This document shows positions 33,887-47,122 of a stretch of 64,000 bases of DNA, piece after piece. Origin of the DNA: Garcia nutans (Eukaryota > Streptophyta > Magnoliopsida > Malpighiales > Euphorbiaceae); contig CANTUV010000024.1 in NCBI GenBank assembly GCA_947685225.1, positions 57,130,001-57,194,000 of the forward strand. The letters are read 5' to 3'. The notes beneath the pieces were generated by a model. It was not told the DNA's origin. It saw only the letters and a program-made list of their open reading frames with translations, and made no database searches. Within the stretch, counting starts at the first letter, position 1, and each line of letters opens with the position of its first letter. The position numbers and the translations under genes were made by a program.

Positions 33887-36463
33887 TGTATATACCAAAA
33901 TGTGCCTAGAAGTTTTAGTATAATTGTTGTTTTATTTGAATTAAAATGTATATGTTATTGGAAAGAGAAAATAATTTAAAAAGGAGTGTATATGTTGTAT
34001 ATATGGATATATATATAACATATACACAAGTCAAATGGATGGTCAAAGGAAGAAGATATTTATTTTGGTTATTTATGAAATTACTAAAAAGGGCATGTAA
34101 GTGAAAGGAAGTTAAAACAAATAGATGGGGGTATTTAAGTAATTTTCTTTTTGGAATGCTTGGTGGAGGTTTAAAGAGATGAAAAGTTTGACTTTGTTTC
34201 TTCATTTTCTTTTCTTCTGCTTTGGTGGCTGGCCATTATCAAGACAAGAGAGCAAGAAGAAGGTTTTGAGTTCTAAGATCAAATTGAAGGAGATTTCAAA
34301 TAAACAAGTTGGAATTTCAAGAAATTTCATTATTTTGGTAAGTTCTCTCTTGATTGCTCTTGTTGTTTTTGAAGTTATTTTTGAGTTTGATGAAGTGTTT
34401 TTGATAATATGGTTAGGATTTCTTGTGGTGTGTTTGTATGTGTTGGAAATGGAATTAAAGATAAGAAGTTAGGTTGGTGTTGGTGATGGAAGAGTAAGAG
34501 TTGTGTTTAGTGAAATTTCTTTCTGTTTTACAATTAGTAAAGGCTGTGACTTGTACGATTTTTAATTAAATATAGAAAAATAATATCCAATTGAATTTTG
34601 GATAGGTTGTGGCTTAGTGAGTCTAGTATTTGAGAAAAATAATTTGGAACCACGTTGATTGAATTTGATTTATGGAATTCACAAAGTTCAGAACTGCTGC
34701 CAGGATGCAGTGCAATTGGGGCAGTCTGATTGGGTGAACTATTTGACCTGGATTTTGTATTCAGTTTGATCTGAAATTTTAAAGGAATGATTTTAAGATG
34801 TAAAACTAAATTCTGTAAAAATTTTAGAGTTTTTAGTCAAGTAGATTATTTTATACAATTTTTCAAAATAAGGATAAAGTGGAGTCTAAAACCAGAATTT
34901 ACTATTCATATGGTCATTTTGCTAATATTCCTTTTGGATTAGGTTGTGAAGAGGTTGAATTTCCCTAACCTAAGTGTTGAGGATTCTTGGAAGAGTAGGT
35001 GTATAGATTGGTGTGAGTTGGTTTTAAGGTAAGTACAAACTACATTATTGCATACATTCATATGATATTGAGACTTGAGACACATATTTGGTTATAATGT
35101 GAATGTTGTGATGAGCATGTAAAATATGTGTTAATGCCATTGATTATATCCATTTGAATAATGAATTGATTAATGTGATTTGAAATATAACGAAATGTAA
35201 AATGTACAAGATGTGATGATGAAATGAAATGTGAAAGATATGATGTTATGAAGAGTTGCTTTATTGTGATTTGAGATCATATGAGATATGAGGCCATGAT
35301 TGTTGGCTATGATGATGCAAAAGAGATGATTGAGACATGGTTGCCTAATTTGCTTATGAAATATAAAATGAATTGAGAAAGAGATTATGAAGAGATGAAT
35401 GAAATGTTTGTGTTCTTAATATATTATTCAGATTTCAGAGTTCTGGGTTTGGCGGCATGCCTATGAAATATATGAATAATAGTAACAGTCTTGCCGGGTT
35501 GAGGATCTCCTCGAGATTAGTCGGGTTGAGGTCCAAGAGACTGGGTTTGTTACACTTGTTTTGGTAATAGTCTTGCCGGGTTGAGGATCTCCTTGAATCT
35601 AGCCAAGTAGAGGTCCAAGAGACTGGGTCTGTTACCCTATCCATTGATAGATATATATATGTGTATATCGCCTATGGGCTTGATGATTATGATTATGGAC
35701 CAAAGCAGTAACTCTGAACTTTGAATAACATATTAGTGTATTTTGGGCCCATGCTTGTCTTTGTTTTCAATGTGAATCATGAATGTTTTGATTAATTATT
35801 AAATAATGTAAAATTGTGAAATATAATATTCTCTTGAATTGATCTTGAATCTTGATTGTGTGACATTAGCATGGCATAAAAGCATCATAGCACTGTAGTT
35901 TGTACCACTAAGCCGTTGGCTTAGCGCTAATGTGATTCTTCGCGCAGGTGACAGGGAAGAACCAGAGAGTTCCTCTAGGCCGAGTCGAGCCTAGATTTTG
36001 AAGAGTGAATAGTGGGCTTTAAGATCGAAGACTGACTGCCAAACATGTATAAATTTTATGTGTTGTAAAACTTGAGTTTTGATGTATATGAATTTGTAAA
36101 TATTGTTACTTTCCGTTGTATAGTGAACAAATATTTTATCTACTGTAGTTCATAATAAACCTTTACTTTATTTTGTACTAGAAGTGTAAATCCTTTTTGC
36201 AAGTTGTAGTTGAGGTTATAAGGGGGATTTATTGGAAGTGTACTGAGAATGATTTTGTTTGCATTGGTTTGTGTAAAAATATTTTCAAAAATCAGAAAAA
36301 AATCAGTTTTGTCGACACTTGGGATTAAATTTTTAGGCGAAACTATGGCAAAATTTCTGTAAAAATCGAAACTAAAATTTGACTAAGTAAAAGTGGTAGC
36401 AACATTAGGATAGTGTGGCGCCTCTACTCAGCTTACACACGTAGGTCGGGAAGGGGTGTTACA
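33887..36463 (+). mobile_element. 5' LTR of element C (2577 bp)
   Basis: It begins TGTATATACC (the 3' LTR has TGTAATATCCC, so a few terminal bases have changed) and ends GGGGTGTTACA. Landmarks: donor-like GGTAAGT near 34336 and 35028, a CTTGCCGGGTTGAGG repeat near 35490-35620, and the twin hairpin at 35908-35946. Confidence 0.93.
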
Positions 36464-36468
36464 ATTTT

Positions 36469-36480
36469 TGGTATCAGAGC
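36469..36480 (+). other. Primer binding site of element C (iMet-type)
   Basis: TGGTATCAGAGC, 5 bases after the LTR end, followed by the same CCTAGG-armed hairpin as in element B. Confidence 0.9.
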
Positions 36481-36630
36481 CTAGGTTTAAGATTCTCAAC
36501 CTAGGTGAATTGTAAGAAAAAGAATATTTTGATTTTAAAAGTTGGTTTTTGAATAAAATACATGTTTTGGTATGGCAGTCTTTGATCTTTAATGAGGAAT
36601 ATTTTGCTGTGTTTGCAGATATAGGTAGTA

Positions 36631-38101
36631 ATGGAGTCCCATTCACGTCAGACTGTAGAAGGAAGTGCTGAGAGTGTAGCTCCAGGAGAGAGTAGAGATG
36701 GAGCTAGAGTTGACAGAGTTAGTGAGGCACATGTTTCTGTGCCAGAGAGACCAGCTGCAGAGGAGGGTCCGCCGGGTTGGTTGAGGCATGTGGTAGAACT
36801 ATTTAGACAAGTTCCAGTGCAACCACCACCACAGCCTCAGATGCTGGTAAGACATTATGACAAGTTGAGGAAATATGGGGCTGAAGATTTCTTAGGCACT
36901 ACCGACCCTGCAGTGGCTGAGCAGTGGTTGGATAGGGTACAGAGGATATTCATTCAGTTGCAAGCCACTTCGGATGAGAAGTTTGACTATGCCAGATCCC
37001 TCCTTCAGAAAGATGCCTATGATTGGTGGAAGACTGTCCCTCATGCTATGGATGATCCACCTACACTATCTTATAGTGATTTTCTGAGGGAGTTCGAACA
37101 GAAATATACTCCGAGGGAGTATAAAGATTTAAAGAAGATGGAATTCCTGAGTTTGAGGCAAGACAACCGGACGGTGACGGAATATGAGATTGAATACATC
37201 CGGTTGAGTCGTTATGCCGGAGGAATTATTTTTGATGAAATAGATAGGTGCAGAAGGTTTGAGGAGGGATTGAGGCCCTCTATTATGTGCATCGTGGCTG
37301 GTTCTCGGTACCAGGATTTCTCTCAGCTTGTTGCAGCAGCTAGGAGCATTGAGAGAGCACAGAGCATTGCAGCAGCTGCTTCTGAGGAGGAGACCAGGGT
37401 TAGGAGACCCCAGTTTGAGGCTGGGTCTTCATCTGTAAAGAGGAGGAGAGGAAGTTTTATTCCAAGAATCAGTAAGAGTCAGAGACAACCGAGTAGGTCA
37501 ATGCAGTATCAGAGACAGAGATCGAGACCTACACCTTCTATAGCTAGTGCTCCAACTCCGATGGTTCAGAGATCCATTCCCCCTATATGTGTTCAGTGTG
37601 GTGGAAGACATGGGGGTGTTTGTTGGAAATATAGTGGATCAGCTATGTGTTTTCGATGTGGATCGCCTGATCATTTTATTAGGGAGTGTCCTGAGATGCA
37701 GGAGCACAGGCAGGCTGAGTCTGTAGCCTCTCGACCCAGTGTCAGCAGAGGTGGTCGAGGAGGCAGAGGTTTCAGTAGGGGTGGTCGATCTGGGTACAGT
37801 CAGAGAGGAGGATCATCATCCGGAGGCAGTAGGCCAGATGAAGCCGGATCTTCTCAGAGGGTGTATGTGATGCAGAGGCAGCCAGATGCTTCAGCAGTTA
37901 TAGCTGGTACATTTTCTTTATTTTGCATTTCAGTACTTGCTTTGATTGATCCAGGATCTACTCATTCATATATTAGTTCATCTATCTTGCCTGTGTCTAA
38001 ATTGCATTCTGAGTCCTTAGGATTTGATGTCTTGGTGACAAATCCTTTAGGACATAGTGTGGTTGTTAGTAAGGTGCACCGTGATAGTGCAGTTGGGGGT
38101 G
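36631..38101 (+). pseudogene. Gag and protease start of element C
   Basis: Starts MESHSRQTVEGSAESVAPGE, just after the acceptor-like TTTGCAG at 36619. It carries the capsid-like region (VAEQWLDRVQRIFIQLQ, AYDWWKTVPHAMDD, GGIIFDEIDRCRRFEEGLR), an Arg/Ser/Gly-rich stretch, the zinc knuckle CFRCGSPDHFIRECP and the protease motif IDPGSTHSYIS. About 490 codons are intact, more than in element B, whose gag has an early stop. A one-base insertion near 38092-38104 (element B has one base fewer) ends the frame at 38109; the rest of the polyprotein continues one frame over. Confidence 0.92.
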
Positions 38102-41100
38102 AAAGGTGAGAAGTTTCTTGGTGATCTGATTGAAATGCCTTTTAAAGAATACAATTTGATTTTAGGCATGGATTGGCTGTCTAAGCATGGAGCTATGGTA
38201 GATTGTCAAAAGAAATGTGTTACTTTGAGAACTGGTGATGGTAGAAGTATATTAGTATCCAGTGAGCAAAGACAACTTACATCTTTGTTGGTTTTAGCTG
38301 TAACAGCTAGAAGGTTGATTAGAAAGGGGTGTGATGCTTATCTTGCTCATGTGGTGGATACTAGAGTAGCGGGTTCTCAACTTAATAATATAACCACAGT
38401 TGTAGATTTTTCGGATGTGTTTTCTGAGGAGTTGCCAGGGTTACCCCCTGAGAGAGAGGTTGAGTTTGGTATCGATTTGTTGCCTGGTACCACTCCCATC
38501 TCTATCACTCCATATCGAATGGCACCTACTGAATTGAGAGAGTTGAAGGTGCAGTTGCAGGAGTTGTTGGATAAAGGGTTTATTAGCCCTAGTATTTCTC
38601 CATGGGGAGCTCCTGTGTTGTTTGTGAAAAAAAAGGATGGTACTTTGAGATTATGCATCGATTATAGGCAATTGAACAAAGTAACTATCAAGAATAAGTA
38701 TCCTTTGCCTTGAATTGATGATCTCTTTGATCAGTTGAAGGGAGCAGCGGTGTTTTCCAAAATTGATTTGAGATCAGGGTACCATCAATTGAGGGTTAGA
38801 GCTGAAGATGCTTCTAAGACAACTTTCCGCACAAGATATGGACATTATGAGTTCTTGGTAATGCCTTTTGGATTGATGAATGCACCTGCAGCTTTCATGG
38901 ATTTAATGAATAGGGTGTTTAGGCCCTATCTGGATCAGTTTGTGGTGGTTTTCATCGATGATATTTTGGTGTATTCGCGTAATGAGGAGGAGCATGACAA
39001 GCATCTGCGAATGGTATTACAGATCTTGAGAGAGAAGCAGTTGTATGCTAAGCTGTCAAAGTGTGAGTTTTGGCTTGACCAAGTAACTTTTCTCGGTCAT
39101 ATAGTTTCAGCAGATGGTATAAGAGTTGATCCAAGTAAAGTTGAGGTCATTTTGAATTGGAGTCCACCAAAGTCAGTGACTGAAGTTAGAAGTTTTCTGG
39201 GTTTGGCAGGCTATTATCGAAGGTTTGTGAAAGGTTTTTTTTCGATAACTACTCCACTCACCATATTACTTCTAAAGGGAGTTAGATTTGTGTGGACAGA
39301 TCAGTGTCAAGCTAGTTTTGATCAGTTGAAAGAAATGTTGACTCAAGCACCTGTTCTTACTTTACCTGTGGAAGATAAACCTTATGTAATTTATAGTGAT
39401 GCTTCACATAATGGTTTAGGATGTGTCTTGATGCAAGAGGGTAAAGTTGTAGCTTATGCTTCTCGGCAGTTTAAGTCGCATGAGCTCAATTATCCAACAC
39501 ATGATCTGGAATTGGCAGCTATAGTATTTGCTTTGAAGATTTGGCGACACTACTTTGTATGGAGAGAAATGTTTTATTTATACGGATCACAAAAGTTTGA
39601 AATATTTGGGTGTTCAGAAGGAGCTAAATCTTCGGCAAAGGCGATGGTTAGAACTGATTAAAGACTACGGTTGTTTGATTGATTACCATCCTGGTAAGGT
39701 GAATGTAGTTGCTGATGCCTTGAGTCGGAAGTCTCTAGCAGGTTTGGCTGTTTATTCGCTCTCGTTGCTTGTTGAGTTGAGAGCATTACATGCTAGTTTT
39801 GAAGCATGTGATGATGGTGCATTGTTGGCTCAGTTGCAATTGAGACCAGTATTGTTGGATCAGATTAAGGAGGCTCAATTGACAGATGAGAAAATTCAGA
39901 AGATTGTTTCAGATTGCCAAAACGGGGAGAGCCGAGATTTCTTTGTGAGAAGTGATGGTAGCCTTTGGTTTAAGGATAGATTGTGTGTTCCTGATGATGC
40001 TAAATTGAGAAAGATTATTTTAGAAGAAGCACATCAGTCGGTTATTGCTATACATCCGGGAAATACAAAGATGTACCATGATTTGAAACAGCATTATTGG
40101 TGGTCAGGTATGAAAAGAGACATAGCGGAGTTTGTATCCAAGTGTCTCACTTGTCAGAGGGTGAAAGCTGAGCATCAAGTTCCAACAGGGTTGCTTCAAC
40201 CTTTATCAGTGCCTGAATGGAAATGGGAGAGAGTGATAATGGATTTTGTGTCTGGTTTACCTTTGACACAGAGGAAGCATGATGCTATTTGGGTGATTGT
40301 TGATAGGTTGACAAAGATAGCTCATTTTCTTCCAGTTCTGATGGACTATTCACTTGAGAAGTTGGCTGAGCTGTATATTAGTGAGATAGTGAAGTTGCAT
40401 GGAATTCCAATTTCTTTAGTGTTTGATCGAGATCCTAGGTTTACTTCAAGATTTTGGAAGAGTTTACATGGTGCTTTGGGTTGTCGATTGCATTTTAGCA
40501 CTGCTTTTCATCTGCAGACAGATGGGCAGTCAGAGAGAGTGATACAGATTATTGAGGATATGTTGAGAAGTTGTGTCATTGATTTCTCTGGAAGTTGGGA
40601 CAGATTTTTGCCACTTGTAGAATTTGCTTACAACAACAGTCATCAAACCAGTATTGGCATGGCGCCATTTGAGGCATTGTATGGAAGAAGATGTAGAACG
40701 CCTCTATGTTGGAATGAAATTGGAGAGGGCAAATTAATTGGTCCTGATTTGGTTAAAGAAACTGAAGAGAAAGTGAAGATAATTCGGGATCGGTTAAAGA
40801 CAGCTTCAGATCGACAGAAATCTTATTCAGATTTGAAGAGAAGAGACATAGAATTTGATGTTGGAGATAAAGTATTTTTGAAAGTGTCTCCTTGGAAAAA
40901 GATATTGAGATTTGGTCGTAGAGGGAAGCTGAGTCCTCGTTTTATTGGACCATATGAAATTCTAGAAAGAGTTGGGCCAGTTGCTTATCATCTTGCTTTG
41001 CCACCTGAGTTGGATAGAATCCATAATGTATTCCATGTTTCTATGTTGTGGAGGTATAGATCGGATCCATCTCATATCTTGCCAATTGAATCCATTGAAG

Positions 41101-41282
41101 TGAGTTTGGATTTGACATTTGAAGAAGAACCAGTTGCTATTTTGGCACATGAAGTTAAAGAATTGAGAAATAAGAAAGTGCCATTGGTGAAAGTTCTATG
41201 GAAGAATCATGGGAGAGAAGAGGCAACTTGGGAGAGCAAGCAAGCAATGCAAGATCAGTATCCTCAACTGTTTCAGACATAA
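38102..41282 (+). pseudogene. Pol of element C (RT, RNase H, integrase, chromodomain)
   Basis: Continues from the protease: LGMDWLSKHGAMVDC, RT with VFIDDILVYSRNEEEHD and MPFGLMNAPAAFMD, RNase H (VIYSDASHNGLGCVL), integrase zinc part (HPGNTKMYHDLKQHYWW), core (IMDFVSGLP, DRDPRFTSRFW, QSERVIQ), GPY/F (FIGPYEILERVGPVAYH) and a chromodomain with LWKNHGREEATWE, ending QYPQLFQT. Breaks: TGA at 38711 (element B has Arg) and a one-base insertion near 39553-39560 inside RNase H. The final ~575 codons, covering RNase H end, integrase and chromodomain, are open. Confidence 0.92.
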
Positions 41283-41315
41283 TATCAGGTAATTTCGAGG
41301 ACGAAATTTCTTTTT

Positions 41316-41328
41316 AGAGGGGGAGAAT
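41316..41328 (+). other. Polypurine tract of element C
   Basis: AGAGGGGGAGAAT immediately before the 3' LTR, identical to that of element B. Confidence 0.9.
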
Positions 41329-43904
41329 TGTAATATCCCAAAATGTGCCTAGAAGTTTTAGTATAATTGTTGTTTTATTTGAATTAAAATGTATATGTTA
41401 TTGGAAAGAGAAAATAATTTAAAAAGGAGTGTATATGTTGTATATATGGATATATATATAACATATACACAAGTCAAATGGATGGTCAAAGGAAGAAGAT
41501 ATTTATTTTGGTTATTTATGAAATTACTAAAAAGGGCATGTAAGTGAAAGGAAGTTAAAACAAATAGATGGGGGTATTTAAGTAATTTTCTTTTTGGAAT
41601 GCTTGGTGGAGGTTTAAAGAGATGAAAAGTTTGACTTTGTTTCTTCATTTTCTTTTCTACTCCTTTGGTGGCCGGCCATTATCAAGACAAGAGAGCAAGA
41701 AGAAGGTTTTGAGTTCTAAGATCAAATTGAAGGAGATTTCAAATAAACAAGTTGGAATTTCAAGAAATTTCATTATTTCGGTAAGTTCTCTCTTGATTGC
41801 TCTTGTTGTTTTTGAAGTTATTTTTGAGTTTGATGAAGTGTTGTTGATAATATGGTTAGGATTGCTTGTGGTGTGTTTGTATGTGTTGGAAATGGAATTA
41901 AAGATAAGAAGTTAGGTTGGTGTTGGTGATGGAAGAGTAAGAGTTGTGTTTAGTGAAATTTCTTTCTGTTTTACAATTAGTAAAGGCTGTGACTTGTACG
42001 ATTTTTAATTAAATATAGAAAATAATATCCAATTGAATTTTGGATATGTTGTGGCTTAGTGAGTCTAGTATTTGAGAAAAATAATTTGGAACCACTTTGA
42101 TTGAATTTGATTTATGGAATTCACAAAGTTCAGAACTGCTGCCAGGATGCAGTGCAATTGGGGCAGTCTGATTGGGTGAACTATTTGACCAGGATTTTGT
42201 GCTCAGTTTGATCTGAAATTTTAAAGGAATGATTTTAAGATGTAAAACTAAATTCTGTAAAAATTTTAGAGTTTTTAGTCAAGTAGATTATTTTATACAA
42301 TTTTTCAAAATAAGGATAAAGTGGAGTCTAAAACCAGAATTTACTATTCATATGGTCATTTTGCTAATATTCCTTTTGGATTAGGTTGTGAAGAGGTTGA
42401 ATTGCCCTAACCTAAGTGTTGAGGATTCTTGGAAGAGTAGGTGTATAGATTGGTGTGAGTTAGTTTTAAGGTAAGTACAAACTACATTATTGCATACATT
42501 CATATGATATTGAGACTTGAGACACATATTTGGTTATAATGTGAATGTTGTGATGATCATGTAAAATATGTGTTAATGCCATTGATTATATCCATTTGAA
42601 TAATGAATTGATTAATGTGATTTGAAATATAACGAAATGTGAAATGTCCAAGATGTGATGATGAAATGAAATGTGAAAGATATGATGTTATGAAGAGTTG
42701 CTTTATTGTGATTTGAGATCATATGAGATATGAGGCCATGATTGTTGGCTATGATGATGCAAAAGAGATGATTGAGATATGGTTGCCTAATTTGCTTATG
42801 AAATATAAAATGAATTGAGAAAGAGATTATGAAGAGATGAATGAAATGTTTGTGTGCTTAATATGTTATTCAGATTTCAGAGTTCTGGGTTTGGCGGCAT
42901 GCCTATGAAATATATGAATAATAGTAACAGTCTTGCCGGGTTGAGGATCTCCTCGAGATTAGTCGGGTTGAGGTCTAAGAGATTGGGTTTCTTACACTTG
43001 TTTTGGTAACAGTCTTGCCGAGTTAAGGATCTCCTTGAGTCTAGCCAAGTAGAGGTCCAAGAGACTGGGTTTGTTACCCTATCCATGGATAGATATATAT
43101 ATGTGTATATCACCTACGGGCTTGATGATTATGATTATGGACCAAAGCAGTAACTCTGAACTTTGAATAACATATTAGTGTATTTTGGGCCCATGCTTGT
43201 CTTTTTTTTCAATGTGAATCATGAATGTTTTGATTAATTATTAAATAATGTAAAATTGTGAAATATAATATTCTCTTGAATTGATCTTGAGTCTTGATTG
43301 TGTGACATTAGCATGGCATTAAAGCATCATAGCACTGTAGTTTGTACCACTAAGCCGTTGGCTTAGCGCGAATGTGATTCTTCGCGCAGGTGACAGGGAA
43401 GAACCAGAGAGTTCCTCTAGGCCGAGTCAAGCCTAGATTTTGAAGAGTGAATAGTGGGCTTTAAGATCGTAGACTGACTGCCAAACATGTATAAATTTTA
43501 TGTGTTGTAAAACTTGAGTTTTGATGTATATGAATTTGTAAATATTGTTACTTTCTGTTGCATAGTGAACAAATATGTTATCTACTGTATTTCATAATAA
43601 ACCTTTACTTTATTTTGTACTAGAAGTGTAAATCCTTTTTGCAGGTTGTAGTTGAGGTTATAAGGGGGATTTATTGGAAGTGTACTGAGAATGATTTTGT
43701 TTGCATTGGTTTGTGTAAAAATGTTTTAAAAATCAGAAAAAAACCAGTTTTGTCGACACTTGGGATTAAATTTTTAGACAAAACTATGGCAAAATTTCTG
43801 TAAAAATTGGAACTAAAATTTGACTAAGTAAAAGTGGTAGCAACATTAGGATAGTGTGGCGCCTCTACTCAGCTTACACACATAGGTCGGGAAGGGGTGT
43901 TACA
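41329..43904 (+). mobile_element. 3' LTR of element C (2576 bp)
   Basis: TGTAATATCCC...GGGGTGTTACA. The twin hairpin is at 43350-43388; here stem 2 reads GCGCGA...TTCGCGC, while the 5' copy has GCGCTA. Differences from the 5' LTR are scattered single changes. Confidence 0.93.
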
Positions 43905-44123
43905 ATCATCATCAATGATCACCTTTTCATCATCAAAAACCACTTCACTAACTTTGGTTTTCCCTTTGTCCTTTGGTTTTTTAGTGCTAGCAGATGCCTT
44001 GGCATGATTTTCTAAGATTGTAGTCAATTGGTTCTTCATGGTCTCAGCTAGGGCCTCTTTGATTTCTTCCATCTTGGCATTGAGGGCCTCATCCACCATC
44101 CTTTGAATTTGTTAGGGCTCCAT
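43905..44123 (-). pseudogene. Tat-1 gag N-terminus
   Basis: The ATG at 44123 is followed three codons later by TAA, then the frame continues open: QRMVDEALNAKMEEIKEAL, ENHAKASASTKKPKDKGKTK, and an acidic run up to the element C insertion. A Lys/Glu-rich, probably helical start is normal for Tat gag. The rest of gag resumes at 33886. Confidence 0.7.
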
Positions 44124-45294
44124 TGTTTTAGGTGAGCAAGTGATTGAGTCATTGCTAGATACTTCATCTCTGGCGTAGGTTGGATTGTTGTAAGCTTTAG
44201 AACTATCGTAATCCAGGGCTGTGAGCCAGAGAGGATCAATGATATGAGATGCAAATGTATGCATGTATGCATGTATGCACAAACAAAAAACAAATAAGGA
44301 TAAATAGGACGTTCCTTCCAGCCTTATAACATCCACACACGAATGGCGAGTCCCTTTTCCTAGGTATATGGTTAACAAAATACCAACATGGGGTACCTTG
44401 CTTTCGAATAATTCTCTCGGACGTTTCAACCAATAGTTATATTTTTAAAAATGGAAATCCATTCATAGTAATTCCCATTAATTAGGTTTTAATCCATTCA
44501 ACCAACTATAGTAGCTTTTATGCTATATTGGATTAAAACTAAATTAAGAGGTTTATTGTAGATAGATTTCTCAATTAAAAAGAGTAACTAGTGATTCATG
44601 CCAAAAACAAGCCCATGGTTAATTTGTTCTTAGTGTAAACTAGGCCCACAATTGATTTTTGGTATTTCATAATTGACCTAAATATTTTTGCAAGCTCTTT
44701 GTAAAAAATGGTTGGGTGAAAATAGTTTTGTTTCTAAGCCCATTTTAAAAGATTTTAGAAAAATGGATTTTGGGTTTAGTATTTGGGCCATGGGCCAAAA
44801 AATTTTTGACTTGTTTTTAGAAAAAATCTTATGTCCAAAGACCATCTTGAAAAATTTTGAAAATAGCTTTGGTATTTTGGACTTTAAAGAAAAGTTTGTT
44901 TTGAGCTTACAATATACTTAGGTCATATTAGAAAAAGAACAAACCAAATAAGCCATGATTTAGACTAAGATAAACTAACCATAGTCAAACAACATGCATT
45001 TGGGATAAAAACCCAAGGAAAGTAACTAGGCCAATTACATGAGCTTTAGTCTTTGGGTAAAAAGGCTTAGGTTCCCATAGCAAGTATATACCAAACGGTA
45101 CGAGGCTATGAGTGGCTACGCCATGCTCGATCTCCATACCTTGAGTGAAAGTATGGTATCCCTTACATAACATAACACAGGTAACACGGGCATCCTAACT
45201 CACGCACACGATGCAATCTAAGATGATGCAATGGATAATATCATTATAAGAAAGAATAGAATAATAAAAAGACCAACATAATCAACTTCTCTTA
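44124..45294 (-). other. Tat-1 untranslated leader between PBS and gag
   Basis: About 1.2 kb with no convincing open frame, moderately AT-rich, containing a short GCATGTAT repeat near 44260-44280. Long leaders are usual in Tat elements. I see no other signal. Confidence 0.6.
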
Positions 45295-45313
45295 TCCCCA
45301 GTGGAGTCGTCAC
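45295..45313 (-). other. Primer binding site of Tat-1
   Basis: Minus strand GTGACGACTCCACTGGGGA directly follows the LTR end CTCACA. It resembles the PBS type of Ogre/Tat elements, which I recall as pairing with an Arg tRNA; I could not check the tRNA. Confidence 0.6.
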
Positions 45314-47122
45314 TGTGAGCGGGGATTTTTGCCCCCACTCCCGGTGGAATGGTTCTTGCGACTTCGACACTGTTTAGGCTCGGGGCCTTAGAGAACACGG
45401 ACCTAAGTCCGGAGAAAAAGGAGTCGCCACCCGGACGGCCCGGGAAAAAAAAAGGGATGGATTTCTCAATTCCTAAGGAATCCCTAACCCCCTAATGGGT
45501 TCGGAAAGTTGGGTACGTGTGGGGAAGGTGAGAAATGGCCCAGCCACCCCACAACGCCCGGTTCATTGGAACCGGCCTCTTTTACAGGTCTTAATATTAT
45601 AAAATTCTTAAATATAACAACATTATCCATATTACACACAAAAATTAAAAGAAAGCATCAATATATTAAAATCTTATGATAAATAAAATAAACCAAGCAT
45701 TGAACTTACATAAATTAAAACATATAAAATAAATCAAAACATAATCAAATATGGAATTGAATAAAGCAAATAAAAGTCCAATTATAGCTACTATGACTTT
45801 TTATGGAATTAAAATAGATTAGGGTTTTATGTTTTAAAAGGTTGGTAAGACTCTTTGATTAACTAAATTAATATTTGAATGGTGAAATCATGAAACTAGG
45901 GTTTTAGACACTTTAAAATACTTTTGATTCATGGTTTTAAATGATGATTTCAAGCTACTGTGTAAATTAAAGTATTTATGTTTTTATGGTTTTTTGAAAT
46001 TTTAAAGGATTAGGGTTTAGAAAAAATTAAGGTTTAAAGTTTTAAAGGAGGTTAGGGTTCATTATTTTAGGTTTTAGAGTTGAATTAGGTATTTTAGGCT
46101 TTAAAATTAGGGTCTCGGATGATGAATTGGCTTTTAGAATTTGGAAATCAATTTGATAATTTTATGAAGTTTTATGAATTTAAACAAACGGATTAAAGTT
46201 TTTATAAATAGAAAAGATGTTTTTTATGGCTTTTTGGAAGAAAAAGAACCAAGTTTAAAATTTTGAAAGAAACAGAATCAAATTTTGTTTTTGTTGAAAA
46301 ATATATTTATTTAAAGTTTTAAGAATTTGAAGAGGTAAAAATAACAATTTTAAGTCTTTTTGGAAAATAAAGTAACGTATTAGTGTTTTTAACTTTGGAA
46401 AATCTAAATTAAAGTTCTAAGGTTTTTAATTTAAAAAACAAAATATCATAGTTTATGCTACTGTGAAAAAATAAAACAAAAAAGAATTTAATACATACCT
46501 CCTCTTGTTGATTCTCCAAAAATAATTCTTCTTGGATGAACAAGAACAAAGACAATTGCTACCTTTGAATTGCTTAAATCGTGTCCCTGCTATTCCAGAA
46601 AAAAAGAAATTGAATTGCTCCTTTTCCTTCCCTAATTTGGTTTCAAATTTTCCAAGCTACTGCCAATTTTCGGTTCCCCCAAATTTCATTGCCTTTGGTC
46701 CTTATTTATAGTGGTTTGACATGGTTTTTTTCCTAATTAGTCACGGCAAGTAATATTAATAAAAAAAAGAAACCGAAACCTAATTGAATTAGGTTTCGAA
46801 AAATTTACATCGGAAAAATTGCGCTGCCGAAAAAAATTACCGCAGGAAAAAATGCGCTGGCAAAAAAAATCTACCGCAGGAAATTGCAGCAGCGGGCGGG
46901 CTGAGCTATTTCGCTCGCAGATTTTTTTCTGCAGGCGAAATAGCTTGGGCCATTTCGCCAGCAGGAAATTCCTGCGGGCGAAATGCCCACGGGCCCGCGC
47001 GACGATTTTTTTGTCGCAGATTTTTTCGACTCCGATTTTTATTTTTATTTTTATTTTTTGACTTTTACTTGTTTATTTTTATTTTTTATTAATAAAAATT
47101 AGATACTAAAGCAAATCACTCA
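45314..47122 (-). mobile_element. 5' LTR of Tat-1, lacking its first ~130 bases
   Basis: The 3' end is at 45314 (minus strand CCCCGCTCACA). The sequence aligns with the Tat-2 3' LTR through AGGGTTT-rich, GGAGTCGCCAC and poly-A/GCGCTG segments up to about 47122. There Tat-2 continues another ~130 bases to TGTAGACCC, but Tat-1 switches to a Tekay gag fragment. Segment 46805-47035 is an unusual run of CGGAAAAA/GCGCTGG/CGCAGGAAA pieces. Confidence 0.8.

Larger units (their letters stand above)
33887..43904 (+). mobile_element. Element C: complete Tekay-type chromovirus (10.0 kb)
   Basis: Two LTRs, PBS, gag-pol and PPT, flanked by ATCAT on both sides (33882-33886 and 43905-43909), inserted in Tat-1 gag. 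The LTRs differ at a few dozen places, clearly more than those of element B, so it is older. The LTR family is distinct: it lacks the ACACG/CGTGT dyad block but keeps the twin hairpin and donor-like sites. Confidence 0.95.
5941..47122 (-). mobile_element. Tat-1: Tat-lineage Ty3/gypsy element, minus strand, split by nested insertions
   Basis: On the minus strand the order is partial 5' LTR (47122-45314), PBS, leader, gag, protease, G-patch-like linker, RT, RNase H, second archaeal-type RNase H, integrase, two antisense genes, a repeat array and PPT (5941). The second RNase H and the antisense genes near the 3' end point to the Tat lineage (Ogre, Retand and Grande relatives). Three insertions with perfect 5-bp target duplications interrupt it: 14341-16898, 17791-31637 and 33887-43904. 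Without them the internal part is roughly 13 kb. The 3' LTR is absent: at 5940 the sequence jumps to an unrelated LTR. All coding parts carry stops or frameshifts. Confidence 0.85.

Noticed and set aside
33915..34472. Paired open frames of 96-97 codons in both LTRs of element C
   Set aside because: They recur only because the two LTRs are copies; they lie in non-coding LTR sequence and start at weak or alternative codons.
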